Source: Deltaproteobacteria bacterium | Lineage (GTDB): Bacteria; Desulfobacterota; Desulfuromonadia; Desulfuromonadales; BM103 | Direction: 5' to 3' | Length of the DNA stretch: 64,000 nt | Assembly: GCA_005774545.1 (NCBI GenBank) | Contig: VAUL01000002.1 | Coordinates: forward strand, 124,001 to 188,000 | Position numbers and translations under genes: made by a program | In this document: piece after piece, positions 27,496-38,287 of the stretch | Layout of the letters: each line of letters begins with the position of its first letter | How positions within the stretch are numbered: the first letter of the stretch is position 1 | The notes under the pieces: generated by a model | The model's input: the letters and a program-made list of their open reading frames with translations, nothing else | What the model was told of the DNA's origin: nothing | Databases searched by the model: none

Positions 27496-27732
27496 ATGTC
27501 AGTGTTCGACCAGCTTGGGCAGGTGGCAATGCAGGCGCAGGAGAAGGGGCTTATTTCCAGGCAGGTGGCCGAGCGGATTTGCCGCATCGGTGCCGACCGG
27601 CTGCACTACAAACATCTCGGGCTCGAACTGCACGGGCTGATGGCGCAACTGGTGCCGGCCGGCGGCAAGCTGCCGGCTTCCTCCATCGAAGCGCTCGTCG
27701 AGCAGATCGAAGAGAAGCACCGGCGGATCTGA
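27496..27732 (+). CDS. Small conserved-looking protein of unknown function
   Basis: 78 residues, SD AAGGAG, 53 bases after carB. The composition is that of a soluble helical protein (SVFDQLGQVAMQAQEKGLIS, then ICRIGADRLHYKHLGLELHG). It has a single cysteine, no signal peptide and no membrane segment. GC and codon use match the flanks, so it is probably a real gene. It may be co-transcribed with carB, and a GC hairpin follows. I do not recognise the family. Confidence 0.7.
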   Translation: MSVFDQLGQVAMQAQEKGLISRQVAERICRIGADRLHYKHLGLELHGLMAQLVPAGGKLPASSIEALVEQIEEKHRRI

Positions 27733-27748
27733 CCGTTCGTTTGGAAAT

Positions 27749-27775
27749 GGCGGCGAGGCAGCAGGCCTCGCCGCC
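27749..27775 (+). terminator. GC-rich hairpin after the 78-residue gene
   Basis: An 11-pair stem GGCGGCGAGGC/GCCTCGCCGCC with loop AGCAG. There is no T-run; the kdsB -35 element starts at its edge. Confidence 0.5.
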
Positions 27776-27804
27776 TTGACACTCTCCGGCGTTTCCCCTA
27801 CCTT
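27776..27804 (+). promoter_or_regulatory. Promoter of kdsB
   Basis: Perfect TTGACA at 27776, 17 bases, then TACCTT (weak -10). A start near 27811 leaves a 27-base leader with SD GGAAGGGAG. Confidence 0.5.
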
Positions 27805-27837
27805 GACGCGCAGTTCCTCCGGAAGGGAGCAAGTTCC

Positions 27838-28590
27838 ATGCGCGTCACCGCCGTCATCCCCGCCCGCTACGCCTCGACCCGGTTCCCCGGCAAGCCGCTG
27901 GCCGATCTGAACGGCAAGCCGATGATCCAGTGGGTCTGCGAGGGGACGGCGCGCTGCGCCCTGGTCGATAAAGTCCTGGTTGCGACCGACGATGCGCGCA
28001 TCGCCGAAGCGGTGGCCGCCTTCGGCGGCACGGCGGTGATGACCCGCGCCGATCATCCGACCGGCACGGACCGGCTCGCCGAAGTGGCGGCCGGTCTCGA
28101 CAGCGAGCTGATCGTCAACGTGCAGGGGGACGAGCCGCTCATCGACCCGAAGATGATCGAGGCGGCGGTGAAGCCGCTGCTGACCGATCCGTCGATCCCG
28201 ATGGGCACCCTGAAGACCCCCCTGACGTCTCTCGAGGAGTTCCGCAATCCCAACGTGGTCAAGGTGGTCACCGACCGCAGGGGGTTCGCCCTCTACTTCT
28301 CCCGAGCACCGATCCCGTACCCGCGCGATTTCAGCGACCGGCTGGAGAGCCGCTGGCGGGAGCTGGCCACCGCCAAGCATGTCGGCCTCTACGTTTATCG
28401 CCGCGACTTCCTGCTGGGCTTCCCCGGACTGGCGCCGACGCCTCTGGAGGAGCAGGAGAAGCTTGAGCAGCTGCGCGCTCTGGAGCACGGCCACCGGATT
28501 TTCGTTGCCGAAACGGCCATGGGGGTGCAGGGGGTGGATACGCCGGAGGATCTGGACAGGGTGCGCGCCTTGCTGCCGGCCTCCCGCTGA
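27838..28590 (+). CDS. kdsB: 3-deoxy-manno-octulosonate cytidylyltransferase (CMP-Kdo synthetase)
   Basis: 250 residues, typical size. The N-terminal nucleotide-binding motif [15 protein letters not shown] and the QGDEPLI metal site are diagnostic. It activates Kdo with CTP to CMP-Kdo, the donor for the lipid A inner core, in the cytoplasm. It heads the Kdo/LPS gene string; pyrG, which supplies CTP, and kdsA follow. Start ATG 27838 has a strong SD. Confidence 0.98.
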   Translation: MRVTAVIPARYASTRFPGKPLADLNGKPMIQWVCEGTARCALVDKVLVATDDARIAEAVAAFGGTAVMTRADHPTGTDRLAEVAAGLDSELIVNVQGDEPLIDPKMIEAAVKPLLTDPSIPMGTLKTPLTSLEEFRNPNVVKVVTDRRGFALYFSRAPIPYPRDFSDRLESRWRELATAKHVGLYVYRRDFLLGFPGLAPTPLEEQEKLEQLRALEHGHRIFVAETAMGVQGVDTPEDLDRVRALLPASR

Positions 28591-28707
28591 GCGGTCCGGT
28601 GCGACGGGGTCGGGCACAGCCGAAAATGCCCGGTGCGGGGCAGGTTCCGGAGGATGCCGCGAACGTTCGCCGCACCGAATCGTCACCGGCCCGTCTCTGA
28701 AAAAAGG

Positions 28708-28736
28708 TTTTCAATCAGGCTCCGGAGGTGTACAAT
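28708..28736 (+). promoter_or_regulatory. Promoter of pyrG and the following string
   Basis: TTTTCA and TACAAT with 17-base spacing, in the 187-base gap between kdsB and pyrG. Confidence 0.5.
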
Positions 28737-28747
28737 CCGGAGCTTGA

Positions 28748-30379
<1,632 letters not shown>

Positions 30380-30382
30380 GCC

Positions 30383-31216
30383 ATGGTCCGCGAAGTCCGC
30401 GTCGGCGACGCGATCTTCGGTGGCGGCCGGCCGCTGGTGCTGATCGCCGGGCCGTGCGTCATCGAGACCCTCGACCACACCCTGCGCACCGCCGAGGCCC
30501 TCAAGGGCATTGCCGCTCGGCTGGGAGTCGGCCTGGTCTTCAAGGCCTCCTTTGATAAGGCCAACCGCACCTCGGTGACCTCCTTCCGCGGCCCGGGGCT
30601 CGACGCCGGGCTGGAAATCCTCGCCCGGGTGAAGAGCGAATGCGGCCTGCCGGTGCTCTCCGACGTTCACGACCTCAGCCAGATCGCACCGGCCGCCGAG
30701 GTGCTCGACGTCCTGCAGATCCCGGCCTTCCTCTCCCGGCAGACCGATCTGCTGGCTGCCGCCGGAGCCACCGGCAGGGTGGTTAACGTCAAGAAGGGGC
30801 AGTTCCTCGCTCCGTGGGATATGAAGAACGCCGTCGGCAAGCTGGAGTCGGTCGGCAACCGCAATATCCTGCTCACCGAGCGCGGTGCCTCCTTCGGTTA
30901 CAATAACCTGGTGGTCGACATGCGCTCCCTGCCGATCATGCGCGAGACCGGCTGCCCGGTGATCTTCGACGCCACCCACTCGGTGCAACTGCCGGGCGGC
31001 GCGGGCACCGCTTCCGCGGGTCAGCGCCAGTTTGTCGGCGCCCTCTCGCGGGCGGCCGCGGGTGCCGGCATCGACGGCCTCTTCTGGGAAGTGCACGAGG
31101 ATCCCGACCGGGCGCTGTGCGACGGCCCCAACAGCCTGCCGCTCGATCAGGTCGAGGCGCAGTTGCGGCGGGTCCTCGCCATCGACGCCATTGCCAAGGA
31201 GCAGATGCAGCCGTGA
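30383..31216 (+). CDS. kdsA: Kdo-8-phosphate synthase
   Basis: 277 residues. It condenses phosphoenolpyruvate with arabinose-5-phosphate to Kdo-8-P. Family motifs are present: IAGPCVIE near the start, [28 protein letters not shown] and [10 protein letters not shown]. The cysteine of IAGPCVIE, and the asparagine in KASFDKAN with later residues, bear on metal-dependent versus independent class. The N-terminal Cys at this position and the absence of a clear later Cys ligand leave the class undecided. The last four bases overlap the kdsD start. Confidence 0.97.
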   Translation: MVREVRVGDAIFGGGRPLVLIAGPCVIETLDHTLRTAEALKGIAARLGVGLVFKASFDKANRTSVTSFRGPGLDAGLEILARVKSECGLPVLSDVHDLSQIAPAAEVLDVLQIPAFLSRQTDLLAAAGATGRVVNVKKGQFLAPWDMKNAVGKLESVGNRNILLTERGASFGYNNLVVDMRSLPIMRETGCPVIFDATHSVQLPGGAGTASAGQRQFVGALSRAAAGAGIDGLFWEVHEDPDRALCDGPNSLPLDQVEAQLRRVLAIDAIAKEQMQP

Positions 31217-32184
31217 CCGACATCCTGGAAGCAGCGCGCAAGGTTCTGCGCATCGAGGCCGAGGCGGTCCAGGCTCTGAACGATCGCATCAACGGCGAAT
31301 TCGTGCGGGCGGTGGAGATGATCCTGGCCTGCAGCGGCCGGGTGGTGGTCACCGGCATGGGCAAGTCCGGCCTGATCTGCCAGAAGATCGCGGCGACCAT
31401 GGCCTCCACCGGCACGCCGGCACTTTTCCTCCATCCGGCGGAAGGGGTTCACGGCGACCTCGGCATGGTAGCCAAGGGGGACGTGGTCATCGCCGTCTCC
31501 AACTCCGGCGAAACCGAAGAGCTGACCCGCATCCTGCCGGTGATCAAGCGCATGGGGCTGCCGCTGATCGCCATGGCCGGCAAGCCCGAGAGCACCCTGG
31601 CCCGCGCCGGCGACGTTTTCCTCGACATCTCGGTGAAGGAGGAGGCCTGCCCGCTGCAACTGGCGCCGACCGCCAGCACCACGGCGACCCTGGCGATGGG
31701 CGATGCCCTGGCCGTGGCCCTGTTGCTGGAGCGTGGTTTCCGCGAGGAGGATTTCGCCCTCTATCATCCCGGCGGCGCCCTCGGCAAGCGCCTGCTGCTG
31801 CGGGTCGAGGATCTGATGCACACTGAAGCGGCGATCCCGCTGGTGACGCCGCAGACGGCCCTTAAAGACGCTCTTTACGAAATCACCAGCAAGAAACTCG
31901 GGTTGACCGGGGTGGTCGGGCAGGATGGCGAACTGGTCGGCGTCTTTACCGATGGCGATTTGCGCCGCACCATCGAAAAGGGGGTCGAACTCCTGCACCG
32001 GCCGATCAGCGAGTTCATGAACCGCCAGCCGAAGCGGATTCTGCGAACCCACCTGGCGGTCAAGGCGCTGCAGCGCATGGAGGAACATGCGATCACCTCG
32101 TTGTTCGTCTTTAACAGTGAGGAGGATCGCGTCCCCGTCGGGGTGATTCATCTGCACGACCTGCTGCGGGCGGGGGTGGTGTGA
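31213..32184 (+). CDS. kdsD: Arabinose-5-phosphate isomerase (KdsD/KpsF)
   Basis: 323 residues starting at GTG 31213, which overlaps the kdsA stop (GTGA). It has an SIS sugar-isomerase domain ([29 protein letters not shown]) followed by two CBS domains from about residue 200 ([14 protein letters not shown] and [12 protein letters not shown]). It converts ribulose-5-P to arabinose-5-P, the substrate of KdsA. The frame is open upstream inside kdsA, but no start there has an SD, and the protein match begins here. Confidence 0.96.
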   Translation: MTDILEAARKVLRIEAEAVQALNDRINGEFVRAVEMILACSGRVVVTGMGKSGLICQKIAATMASTGTPALFLHPAEGVHGDLGMVAKGDVVIAVSNSGETEELTRILPVIKRMGLPLIAMAGKPESTLARAGDVFLDISVKEEACPLQLAPTASTTATLAMGDALAVALLLERGFREEDFALYHPGGALGKRLLLRVEDLMHTEAAIPLVTPQTALKDALYEITSKKLGLTGVVGQDGELVGVFTDGDLRRTIEKGVELLHRPISEFMNRQPKRILRTHLAVKALQRMEEHAITSLFVFNSEEDRVPVGVIHLHDLLRAGVV

Positions 32185-32708
32185 TGCGCGAGCGCCTGGA
32201 GAAGATTCGCCTGCTGCTGCTGGATGTCGACGGGGTCATGACCGACGGCCGGATCATCTACGATGACCGCGGCGGGGAGACCAAGGCCTTCGATGTCAAG
32301 GACGGCCACGGCATCAAGCTGCTGCAGCGTGCGGGGATCCGGGTCGGCATCATCACCGGCCGGCAGTCGGCGGTGGTCGACCGCCGTGCTCAGGAGCTCG
32401 GCATCGAACTGGTTTACCAGGGGGCCAAGGACAAGCTGGTGCCGTTCCTGGAGATCCTCCAGAAAACCGGGCTGGGTGTCGAGCAGATCGCCTACATGGG
32501 CGATGACCTCCCCGACCTGCCGATTTTGCGCCGGGTCGGCTTCGCGGTGACGGTGGCCGACGCCCTTGACGACGTCAGGCCGCATGTCCACTACGTGACG
32601 CAACGCCCCGGCGGGCGCGGGGCAGTGCGCGAGGTCTGCGACCTGCTGCTGAAGGAAGGCGGGCGCTGGGACAGTGTCTCCGGTCGGTATTTCTCCGAGC
32701 CCCACTGA
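32184..32708 (+). CDS. kdsC: Kdo-8-phosphate phosphatase (HAD family)
   Basis: 174 residues, a cap-less HAD phosphatase. Nucleophile motif LLLLDVDGVMTDG, motif II TGRQS, lysine near KDKLVPF and motif IV GDDLPDLPIL are all present. It removes the phosphate from Kdo-8-P before KdsB. The ATG overlaps the kdsD stop by one base (TGATG). With kdsA, kdsB and kdsD this completes the CMP-Kdo route within 5 kb. Confidence 0.97.
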   Translation: MRERLEKIRLLLLDVDGVMTDGRIIYDDRGGETKAFDVKDGHGIKLLQRAGIRVGIITGRQSAVVDRRAQELGIELVYQGAKDKLVPFLEILQKTGLGVEQIAYMGDDLPDLPILRRVGFAVTVADALDDVRPHVHYVTQRPGGRGAVREVCDLLLKEGGRWDSVSGRYFSEPH

Positions 32709-32747
32709 TGCCCCTTTCAATTCCCATGCCAAAAAGCAACAAGCTTC

Positions 32748-32777
32748 TTTACACCTGTCAGCCCGAAGTGTTATAGT
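32748..32777 (+). promoter_or_regulatory. Internal promoter before lptC
   Basis: TTTACA and TATAGT (each five of six) with an 18-base spacer. The expected start near 32784 leaves about six bases before the lptC ATG. Confidence 0.6.
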
Positions 32778-32789
32778 CTTCCCCAAGTG

Positions 32790-33374
32790 ATGAACCTGTT
32801 CCGACCACGCAACCTGCTGCTGCTTCTGGCACTGCTTCTGGCCGGCGTCCTGGTGGCCGTGGTGCTGATGCGCTACCGGCCGCACAGCGCTGTCGAGGAA
32901 GTGGCCAGGGTTCTGCCGAGCGGCATCGACATGGCTTTGCAGGACATCAACTACACGCATACCGAGGGCGGGGTGACCCGCTGGCGGCTGGTGGCCAAGC
33001 AGGTCGAACATCAGGCCGCCGAGAAATTTACCTCTCTCGGCGACCTGCAGGTCACGTTCTACGACGTCAAAGGGGTTGAGCAGGGGACGCTCAAGGCGCG
33101 CAAAGGGCGGGTCAACGCGGATTTCTCGGTCGTCGAGGTGAGTGACTCGGTCGAATTCACCAGCGTCAGAGGCTATACCCTGACGACGGACTACCTGACC
33201 TACCGGCAGGAGGATCGCACCATCCGTACCGATGCCCCGGTCCGGCTGGTTTCCGCGAAGGTCAGGCTCGACGGCGTCGGCATGTCGCTGGGGCTTGGAA
33301 CGCGAAGCTTGCGGATCGCCTCGCGGGTCCGCGCTGTCGTGAACCCCGATCATACCACGAAGGGATCGCTATGA
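32790..33374 (+). CDS. lptC: LPS export protein LptC
   Basis: 194 residues with an N-terminal membrane anchor (residues 8-27), then a periplasmic beta-jellyroll of the LptC type (DMALQDINYTHTEGGVTRWRL, followed by GRVNADFSVVEVSDSVEF). It links the LptBFG ATPase in the inner membrane to LptA in the periplasm. There is no SD before ATG 32790, and a predicted promoter ends 12 bases upstream. It may thus be read from a nearly leaderless mRNA as well as from the upstream operon. Confidence 0.92.
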   Translation: MNLFRPRNLLLLLALLLAGVLVAVVLMRYRPHSAVEEVARVLPSGIDMALQDINYTHTEGGVTRWRLVAKQVEHQAAEKFTSLGDLQVTFYDVKGVEQGTLKARKGRVNADFSVVEVSDSVEFTSVRGYTLTTDYLTYRQEDRTIRTDAPVRLVSAKVRLDGVGMSLGLGTRSLRIASRVRAVVNPDHTTKGSL

Positions 33375-33874
33375 AACGCTGCTGGATCCTCTGCGCGGCA
33401 CTGGTTCTCCTGGTTGGAACGGCCATCGCTGCGCCGCTCTCCAGAACCGCCAGCAAGGAGCCCGTCGAGATCACGGCCGACCGCCTGGAAGCCGACGATG
33501 TGGCCAAGTCGCTGGTCTTCATCGGCAATGCGGTGGCGAAACAGGGGGATGTGACCATCAACAGCGACCGCCTGACGATCTACTATGCCGGCCAGGGGAG
33601 CGCGGCCCAGGGCGGTGACATCGACCGGATCGTGGCGGACGGCTCCGTGCGCATCGTCCAGGGGTCCCGCCTGGCGACCGCCGGCCGGGCCGTCTACTTC
33701 CGCGGCGAGGACCGCATGGTCCTGACCGGTTCGCCAAAGGTCACCGAAGGTTCGAACTCGGTGCAGGGGAACGAGATCATCCTCTATCTCAAGGAGAACC
33801 GCAGCGTCGTCATGGGCGGCCAGAGCGGCCGGGTCAACGCGGTGTTCCAGCCGAAAAAGGGGACGGGACGTTGA
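33371..33874 (+). CDS. lptA: Periplasmic LPS bridge protein LptA
   Basis: 167 residues with a signal peptide (cleaved near AIAA). The OstA/LptA jellyroll is recognisable from [37 protein letters not shown] and [18 protein letters not shown]. Its monomers form the bridge that carries LPS across the periplasm to LptD. It starts at ATG 33371, overlapping the lptC stop by four bases, with SD GAAGGGA. Confidence 0.95.
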   Translation: MKRCWILCAALVLLVGTAIAAPLSRTASKEPVEITADRLEADDVAKSLVFIGNAVAKQGDVTINSDRLTIYYAGQGSAAQGGDIDRIVADGSVRIVQGSRLATAGRAVYFRGEDRMVLTGSPKVTEGSNSVQGNEIILYLKENRSVVMGGQSGRVNAVFQPKKGTGR

Positions 33875-34596
33875 TCCACCGCCTTGCGGCCAGAGGTTTG
33901 TGCAAAACCTATCAGCGCCGGCAGGTGGTGGCCCGGGTCGATCTCGACGTCGCCTCCGGCGAGGTGGTCGGTCTGCTCGGGCCGAACGGTGCCGGCAAGA
34001 CGACCTCGTTCTACATGGTGGTCGGCCTGGTGCGACCCGACGCCGGCCGGGTGATGCTTGACGATCAGGATCTGACCGAGGTGCCGATGCACCGCCGGGC
34101 GCGCCTGGGGATCTCCTACCTGGCGCAGGAACCGTCGGTGTTTCGCAAACTGACCGTCGAGGAAAACCTGCTGGCGATCCTTGAAACGGTCGAGAAGGAC
34201 GCTGCCGCCCGCCTTAGGCGCAAGGATCGCCTGCTCGAGGAGTTCCGCCTGCAGCAGGTGGCGAGGAGCTACGGTTACGCCCTGTCGGGGGGGGAGCGCC
34301 GGCGCATCGAGATTGCCCGGGCCCTGGTGCTGGAACCACGGTTCATCCTCCTCGACGAGCCGTTCGCCGGGATCGATCCGCTGGCGGTGCTCGACATCCA
34401 GGAGATCATCTCGCAGCTCAAGCAGCAGGGGATCGGCGTGCTGATTTCCGATCACAATGTGCGCGAAACCCTCACGGTCTGCGATCGCGCCTATATCCTC
34501 AGCGAGGGGCGCATCCTCGAAGAGGGCTCCCCGTCGGCCATCGCCCACAGCCCCCGGGCCAAGGCGATCTATCTCGGCGAGAAGTTCCGCCTCTAG
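33871..34596 (+). CDS. lptB: LPS export ABC transporter ATPase LptB
   Basis: 241 residues from TTG 33871, overlapping the lptA stop (TTGA). Walker [12 protein letters not shown]-loop [18 protein letters not shown], signature LSGGERRR, Walker [14 protein letters not shown] and the H-loop SDHNVRE are all intact. It powers LPS extraction with LptF and LptG, whose genes are on the other strand at 48.8-51.1 kb. Tightly coupled to lptA and followed 14 bases later by rpoN, the order seen in many proteobacteria. Confidence 0.98.
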   Translation: MIHRLAARGLCKTYQRRQVVARVDLDVASGEVVGLLGPNGAGKTTSFYMVVGLVRPDAGRVMLDDQDLTEVPMHRRARLGISYLAQEPSVFRKLTVEENLLAILETVEKDAAARLRRKDRLLEEFRLQQVARSYGYALSGGERRRIEIARALVLEPRFILLDEPFAGIDPLAVLDIQEIISQLKQQGIGVLISDHNVRETLTVCDRAYILSEGRILEEGSPSAIAHSPRAKAIYLGEKFRL

Positions 34597-34610
34597 CCCG
34601 CTCGACTGCC

Positions 34611-36074
34611 ATGGCCCTGGAGATCCGCCAACAACTCAAGCTCAGCCAGCAGCTGGTGATGACCCCCCAGCTGCAGCAGGCCATCAAGCTTCTGCAGCTT
34701 TCGCGCATGGAGCTTCTCGACGTGGTGCGTGCCGAGCTCGAGGAGAACCCGGTTCTCGAAGAAGCGCAGGATGGGGGAGCCGAAGAGCAGGTCGAACTCG
34801 GGGAGATCGCCGAGGAGATCGAGGCCCAGGGTCCCGCTGAGAGCCCCGGCGACGAGATGCACGAAGTGGCGGGCGACCGCGAAGGCTTCGGCGATATCGA
34901 CTGGCATACCTACCTCGAGAGCTACAGTCTGGGCGGCACGACGGCCGACAACAGCGAGGACGATGAGGATCGGCCGTCCTACGAAAATCTGCTGACCCGC
35001 AAGCCGTCGCTGCAGGACCATTTGCTCTGGCAGCTCAAGCTGTCGGTTCTCGAAGGGCGCGACCGGGAGGTGGCCGAGGAGATTATCGGCAATCTCGACG
35101 ATGACGGCTATCTGCAGGCCACCATCGAGGAGCTCGCCGCACAGACGGAATGCTCGCCGGTACGGGTGGAGCGGGTGCTGCGCACGATCCAGGAATTCGA
35201 TCCGCCCGGCGTGGCGACCCGCTCCCTCCAGGAGTGCCTGCTGCGCCAGGTTGAGCAGTTGGGGATGCAGGGAACCCTGGTCGAGGTGATGCTGAAGAAT
35301 CACGTCGAGGACTTGGAGAACCGCCGTTATCCCCAGATCGCCCGGGCTCTGCAGGTGCCGCTCGATGAGGTGCTGGCCGCGGCCAAGATGATCAGCGGTC
35401 TCGACCCGCGGCCGGGGAGCCAGTACAGCCAGGACGAGATCCACTACATCATCCCCGACATCTTCGTTTACAAGATCGGCGATGAATACGTGGTGATGCT
35501 CAACGACGAAGGGCTGCCGAACCTGCGCATCAATTCCTTCTACCGCAGTGCCCTTTCCGGGGCGGTGACGGTCGATGCCAAGGCCGGCGAATACATCCAG
35601 GACAAGGTGCGTGGCGCGCTCTGGCTGATCAAGAGCATCCACCAGCGCCAGCGCACCATCTACAAGGTGACCAAGAGCATCGTCAAATTTCAGCGGGACT
35701 TCTTCGACCGCGGTGTCGAGCATCTCAAGCCGCTGGTCCTGCGCGACGTGGCCGAGGACATCGAGATGCACGAATCGACGGTCAGCCGCGTTACCACCAA
35801 CAAGTACGTGCAGACGCCGCAGGGTTTGTTCGAGCTGAAATATTTCTTCAACAGCGGCATCAGCACCACCGAGGGGGACTCCATCGCCTCGGAGAGCGTG
35901 AAGAGCAAGATTCGCGACATCATTGCCGCCGAAAACCCGCGCAAGCCGCATTCCGACCAGAAGATCGTCGAACTGCTGCACCGCCAGGGGATCGATATCG
36001 CCCGCCGGACCGTGACCAAGTACCGCGAAATGCTCAACCTCGGCTCCTCGACCCAGCGCCGCCGGTTGTTCTAG
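34611..36074 (+). CDS. rpoN: RNA polymerase sigma-54 factor
   Basis: 487 residues. Region I is glutamine/leucine-rich (QQLKLSQQLVMTPQLQQAIKLLQLSRMELL) and interacts with activators. An acidic region II follows (about 45-110), then the core-binding and DNA-binding region III with the RpoN box ARRTVTKYRE near the C terminus. It directs polymerase to -24/-12 promoters such as the one at 4525, and needs an activator such as the regulator at 3045-4406. Its place after lptB and before hpf/ptsN is the common proteobacterial order. Confidence 0.98.
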   Translation: MALEIRQQLKLSQQLVMTPQLQQAIKLLQLSRMELLDVVRAELEENPVLEEAQDGGAEEQVELGEIAEEIEAQGPAESPGDEMHEVAGDREGFGDIDWHTYLESYSLGGTTADNSEDDEDRPSYENLLTRKPSLQDHLLWQLKLSVLEGRDREVAEEIIGNLDDDGYLQATIEELAAQTECSPVRVERVLRTIQEFDPPGVATRSLQECLLRQVEQLGMQGTLVEVMLKNHVEDLENRRYPQIARALQVPLDEVLAAAKMISGLDPRPGSQYSQDEIHYIIPDIFVYKIGDEYVVMLNDEGLPNLRINSFYRSALSGAVTVDAKAGEYIQDKVRGALWLIKSIHQRQRTIYKVTKSIVKFQRDFFDRGVEHLKPLVLRDVAEDIEMHESTVSRVTTNKYVQTPQGLFELKYFFNSGISTTEGDSIASESVKSKIRDIIAAENPRKPHSDQKIVELLHRQGIDIARRTVTKYREMLNLGSSTQRRRLF

Positions 36075-36131
36075 CTGCTGCCGGACCAATCCCCCGGAGT
36101 CATCTTTACTGGTCAGTTCCCGCATACGGGG

Positions 36132-36137
36132 TATAAT
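36132..36137 (+). promoter_or_regulatory. Probable -10 element before hpf
   Basis: Perfect TATAAT 58 bases before the hpf ATG, but no good -35 at 16-18 bases. The nearest candidate, TTTACT, lies 20 bases away. Confidence 0.4.
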
Positions 36138-36195
36138 CTAATCAAGACCGTTCCGGTATCATCCCGGATTCTTAAAAACAGGAGGTTGAGAGACC

Positions 36196-36741
36196 ATGCA
36201 AGTTTCCGTGACATTCCGCCACATGGACAGCAGTGAACCCGTGCGCAGCTACGTCGTCGAAAAGATGGCGCGGGTCAAGAAGTATATCGACGAGCCGGTC
36301 GAGGCTCAGGTCGTGCTCTCGGTGGAAAAGAAGATCCGCCACAAGGTGGAGGTGACGCTGGCCGCCAAGGGGATCACCATCAAGGCGGCCGACCAGACCG
36401 AGGACATGTACGCGGCGATCGACGGCGTGCTCGACAAGCTGGAAGCCCAGCTCAAGCGCTACAAGGAGAAGATCAAGAAGCACAAGCCGCACGCCGGTCA
36501 CGAGCGCAAGGTGGCCAAGACCGTGTATGCCGCCCAGAGCATCGACGAAGGACATGCCGAGCCGACCATCATCAAGACCGACACCTTCCATGTGAAGCCG
36601 ATGTCGGTCGAGGAGGCCGTCATGCAGATGGATCTCCTGGAGAAGGACTTCCTGGTGTTCACCGATTCCAACTCCGCCGAGATCAATGTGGTTTACCGGC
36701 GCAAGGACGGCAATTACGGCTTGATTGTGCCGCAAAGCTGA
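36196..36741 (+). CDS. hpf: Ribosome hibernation promoting factor, long form
   Basis: 181 residues. The N-terminal S30AE/YfiA domain (1-95) has the KVEVTLAAKGITIKA and DMYAAIDGVLDKLEAQLKRYKEK motifs. A linker and C-terminal dimerisation domain follow (KPMSVEEAVMQMDLLEKDFLVFTDSNS ending in the GLIVP motif). The long form makes 100S ribosome dimers without RMF in most bacteria. It has its own SD (AGGAGG) and probable promoter, and is followed by a strong terminator separating it from ptsN. Confidence 0.96.
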   Translation: MQVSVTFRHMDSSEPVRSYVVEKMARVKKYIDEPVEAQVVLSVEKKIRHKVEVTLAAKGITIKAADQTEDMYAAIDGVLDKLEAQLKRYKEKIKKHKPHAGHERKVAKTVYAAQSIDEGHAEPTIIKTDTFHVKPMSVEEAVMQMDLLEKDFLVFTDSNSAEINVVYRRKDGNYGLIVPQS

Positions 36742-36758
36742 GGCAGAATAATCCGCTC

Positions 36759-36796
36759 ACGGCGGCAGGTGTTTCCGCCTGCCGCCGTTGTTTTTT
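36759..36796 (+). terminator. Intrinsic terminator after hpf
   Basis: An 11-pair stem ACGGCGGCAGG/CCTGCCGCCGT with an eight-base loop, then TGTTTTTT. Confidence 0.85.
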
Positions 36797-36831
36797 GTGA
36801 CGCCATCAAGCCAACTCCGGGTGCGCTTCTT

Positions 36832-37299
36832 ATGTCGGTCAAGATTGCCGAATTGCTCGATCCCGCCGCGATTGTCGCCGAACTCAGGGGGACCGGCAAA
36901 CATGATGTCCTTGCCGAGTTGGCCGAAGCCCTGATTGCCGCCAACCCCGCGCTCCAGCGCGACGAGGTGATCAGGGTGCTGCTTGAGCGGGAGCGCCTCG
37001 GCAGTACCGGCATCGGCGACGGCATCGCCATCCCCCACGGCAAGCTGAAGAACCTCGACAACCAGTTGATCGCTTTCGGCCTGAGCCGCAAGGGGGTCGA
37101 CTTCGACGCCATGGATGGCAAGCCTGCCCGGCTCTTCTTCCTGCTCATCGCCCCGGAAGATGCCGTCGGTATCCACCTCAAGACCCTGGCCCGCATTTCC
37201 AAGCTGCTTAAGGCTCCGCAGGTCCGCGAACGGCTGCAGGCTGCGACCGACCGGCAGCAGATCCACCGCATCATCACCGAAGAAGAAGAGAAGCTCTAG
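36832..37299 (+). CDS. ptsN: PTS EIIA-Ntr regulatory protein
   Basis: 155 residues. The phosphorylated histidine is H69 in GIAIPHGK; LFFLLIAPEDAVGIHLKTLA is the second family motif. Such proteins are phosphorylated by HPr or NPr and regulate potassium uptake, nitrogen response and other targets rather than transport sugar. ATG 36832 has a weak SD. Upstream sequence of the same frame lies in the hpf terminator and is not coding. It shares the operon with hprK four bases downstream. Confidence 0.95.
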   Translation: MSVKIAELLDPAAIVAELRGTGKHDVLAELAEALIAANPALQRDEVIRVLLERERLGSTGIGDGIAIPHGKLKNLDNQLIAFGLSRKGVDFDAMDGKPARLFFLLIAPEDAVGIHLKTLARISKLLKAPQVRERLQAATDRQQIHRIITEEEEKL

Positions 37300-37303
37300 G
37301 GCC

Positions 37304-38287
37304 ATGGCCCAGCTCAGTATTGCCGAATTGCTGGCGGAGAAGGAGGCCGGGCTCGATCTGGAGATACTGGCCGGAGAGCGTGGCCTCGACCGCCGGGTTC
37401 AGGTGCCGCGCATCCAGAAGCCGGGTTTGGCACTGGCCGGTTACGTCAAGAACCTGCACCCCGACCGCATCCAGGTGCTCGGTTCCACCGAATTGAGCTA
37501 TCTCGAGGAGATCACGGCCCTGGATGCCGCCCGTGCGCGGCAGAATATCCGTGAACTCTGCTCCCTGGAGATCTGCTGCTTCATCATCACCAAGGGGCAG
37601 GAGGCTCCCGCCGACCTGCTCGACGAAGTCGAGCGTCGCGGCATTCCGCTGCTGCGCACCCATCACGTCAGTTCGACGTTCATTTCACTGATCACCCAGT
37701 ACCTGGAAGAGCGCCTTCTGCCGCAGACCACGGTCCATGGCGTACTCGTCGACGTGCTCGGTGTCGGCGTGCTGCTCAAAGGGAAGAGCGGCATCGGCAA
37801 GAGCGAATGCGCTCTCGACCTGGTGCTGCGCGGCCATCGCCTGGTGGCCGACGACGTGGTCAAGGTCCGCTTCAAGTTCCCGGCCGTGCTGTTCGGCGAG
37901 GGGAGCGATCTGCTCCATTACCACATGGAGATTCGCGGCCTGGGGATCATCAACATCAAGCACCTGTTCGGGGTGGCGGCGATCCGCGAGCGCAAGAAGA
38001 TCGACCTGGTCATCGAACTGGCCGAGTGGCAGGACGGGGCCGAATACGATCGGCTCGGCATCGAGGAGCGGCATTACGAACTGCTCGGAGTCAAGCTGCC
38101 GATCATGACGATTCCGGTGCGGCCGGGACGGAATATCACCGGGATCGTCGAAGTGGCCGCCCGCAACCAGCTGCTCAAGGAGATGGGCTATCACAGCGCC
38201 GCCGAGTTCGAGGCGCGCCTGGAGCAGCGGATGGCGGAAGCGGCCCGCGTGCATGCCCACAGCATCATCGGGAGCAATCTCGAATGA
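37304..38287 (+). CDS. hprK: HPr kinase/phosphorylase
   Basis: 327 residues. The N-terminal domain (1-130) precedes the catalytic core with the conserved H145 in TTVHGVLVD, Walker A GKSGIGKS at 160-167, the VADDVV metal site and the family signature RGLGIINIKHLFGV. It phosphorylates or dephosphorylates HPr on its regulatory serine. The HPr gene here (41521) keeps that serine (S47). HprK in a Gram-negative of this kind usually controls PTS activity or signalling rather than CcpA-type repression, because no CcpA system is known there. Confidence 0.97.
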   Translation: MAQLSIAELLAEKEAGLDLEILAGERGLDRRVQVPRIQKPGLALAGYVKNLHPDRIQVLGSTELSYLEEITALDAARARQNIRELCSLEICCFIITKGQEAPADLLDEVERRGIPLLRTHHVSSTFISLITQYLEERLLPQTTVHGVLVDVLGVGVLLKGKSGIGKSECALDLVLRGHRLVADDVVKVRFKFPAVLFGEGSDLLHYHMEIRGLGIINIKHLFGVAAIRERKKIDLVIELAEWQDGAEYDRLGIEERHYELLGVKLPIMTIPVRPGRNITGIVEVAARNQLLKEMGYHSAAEFEARLEQRMAEAARVHAHSIIGSNLE

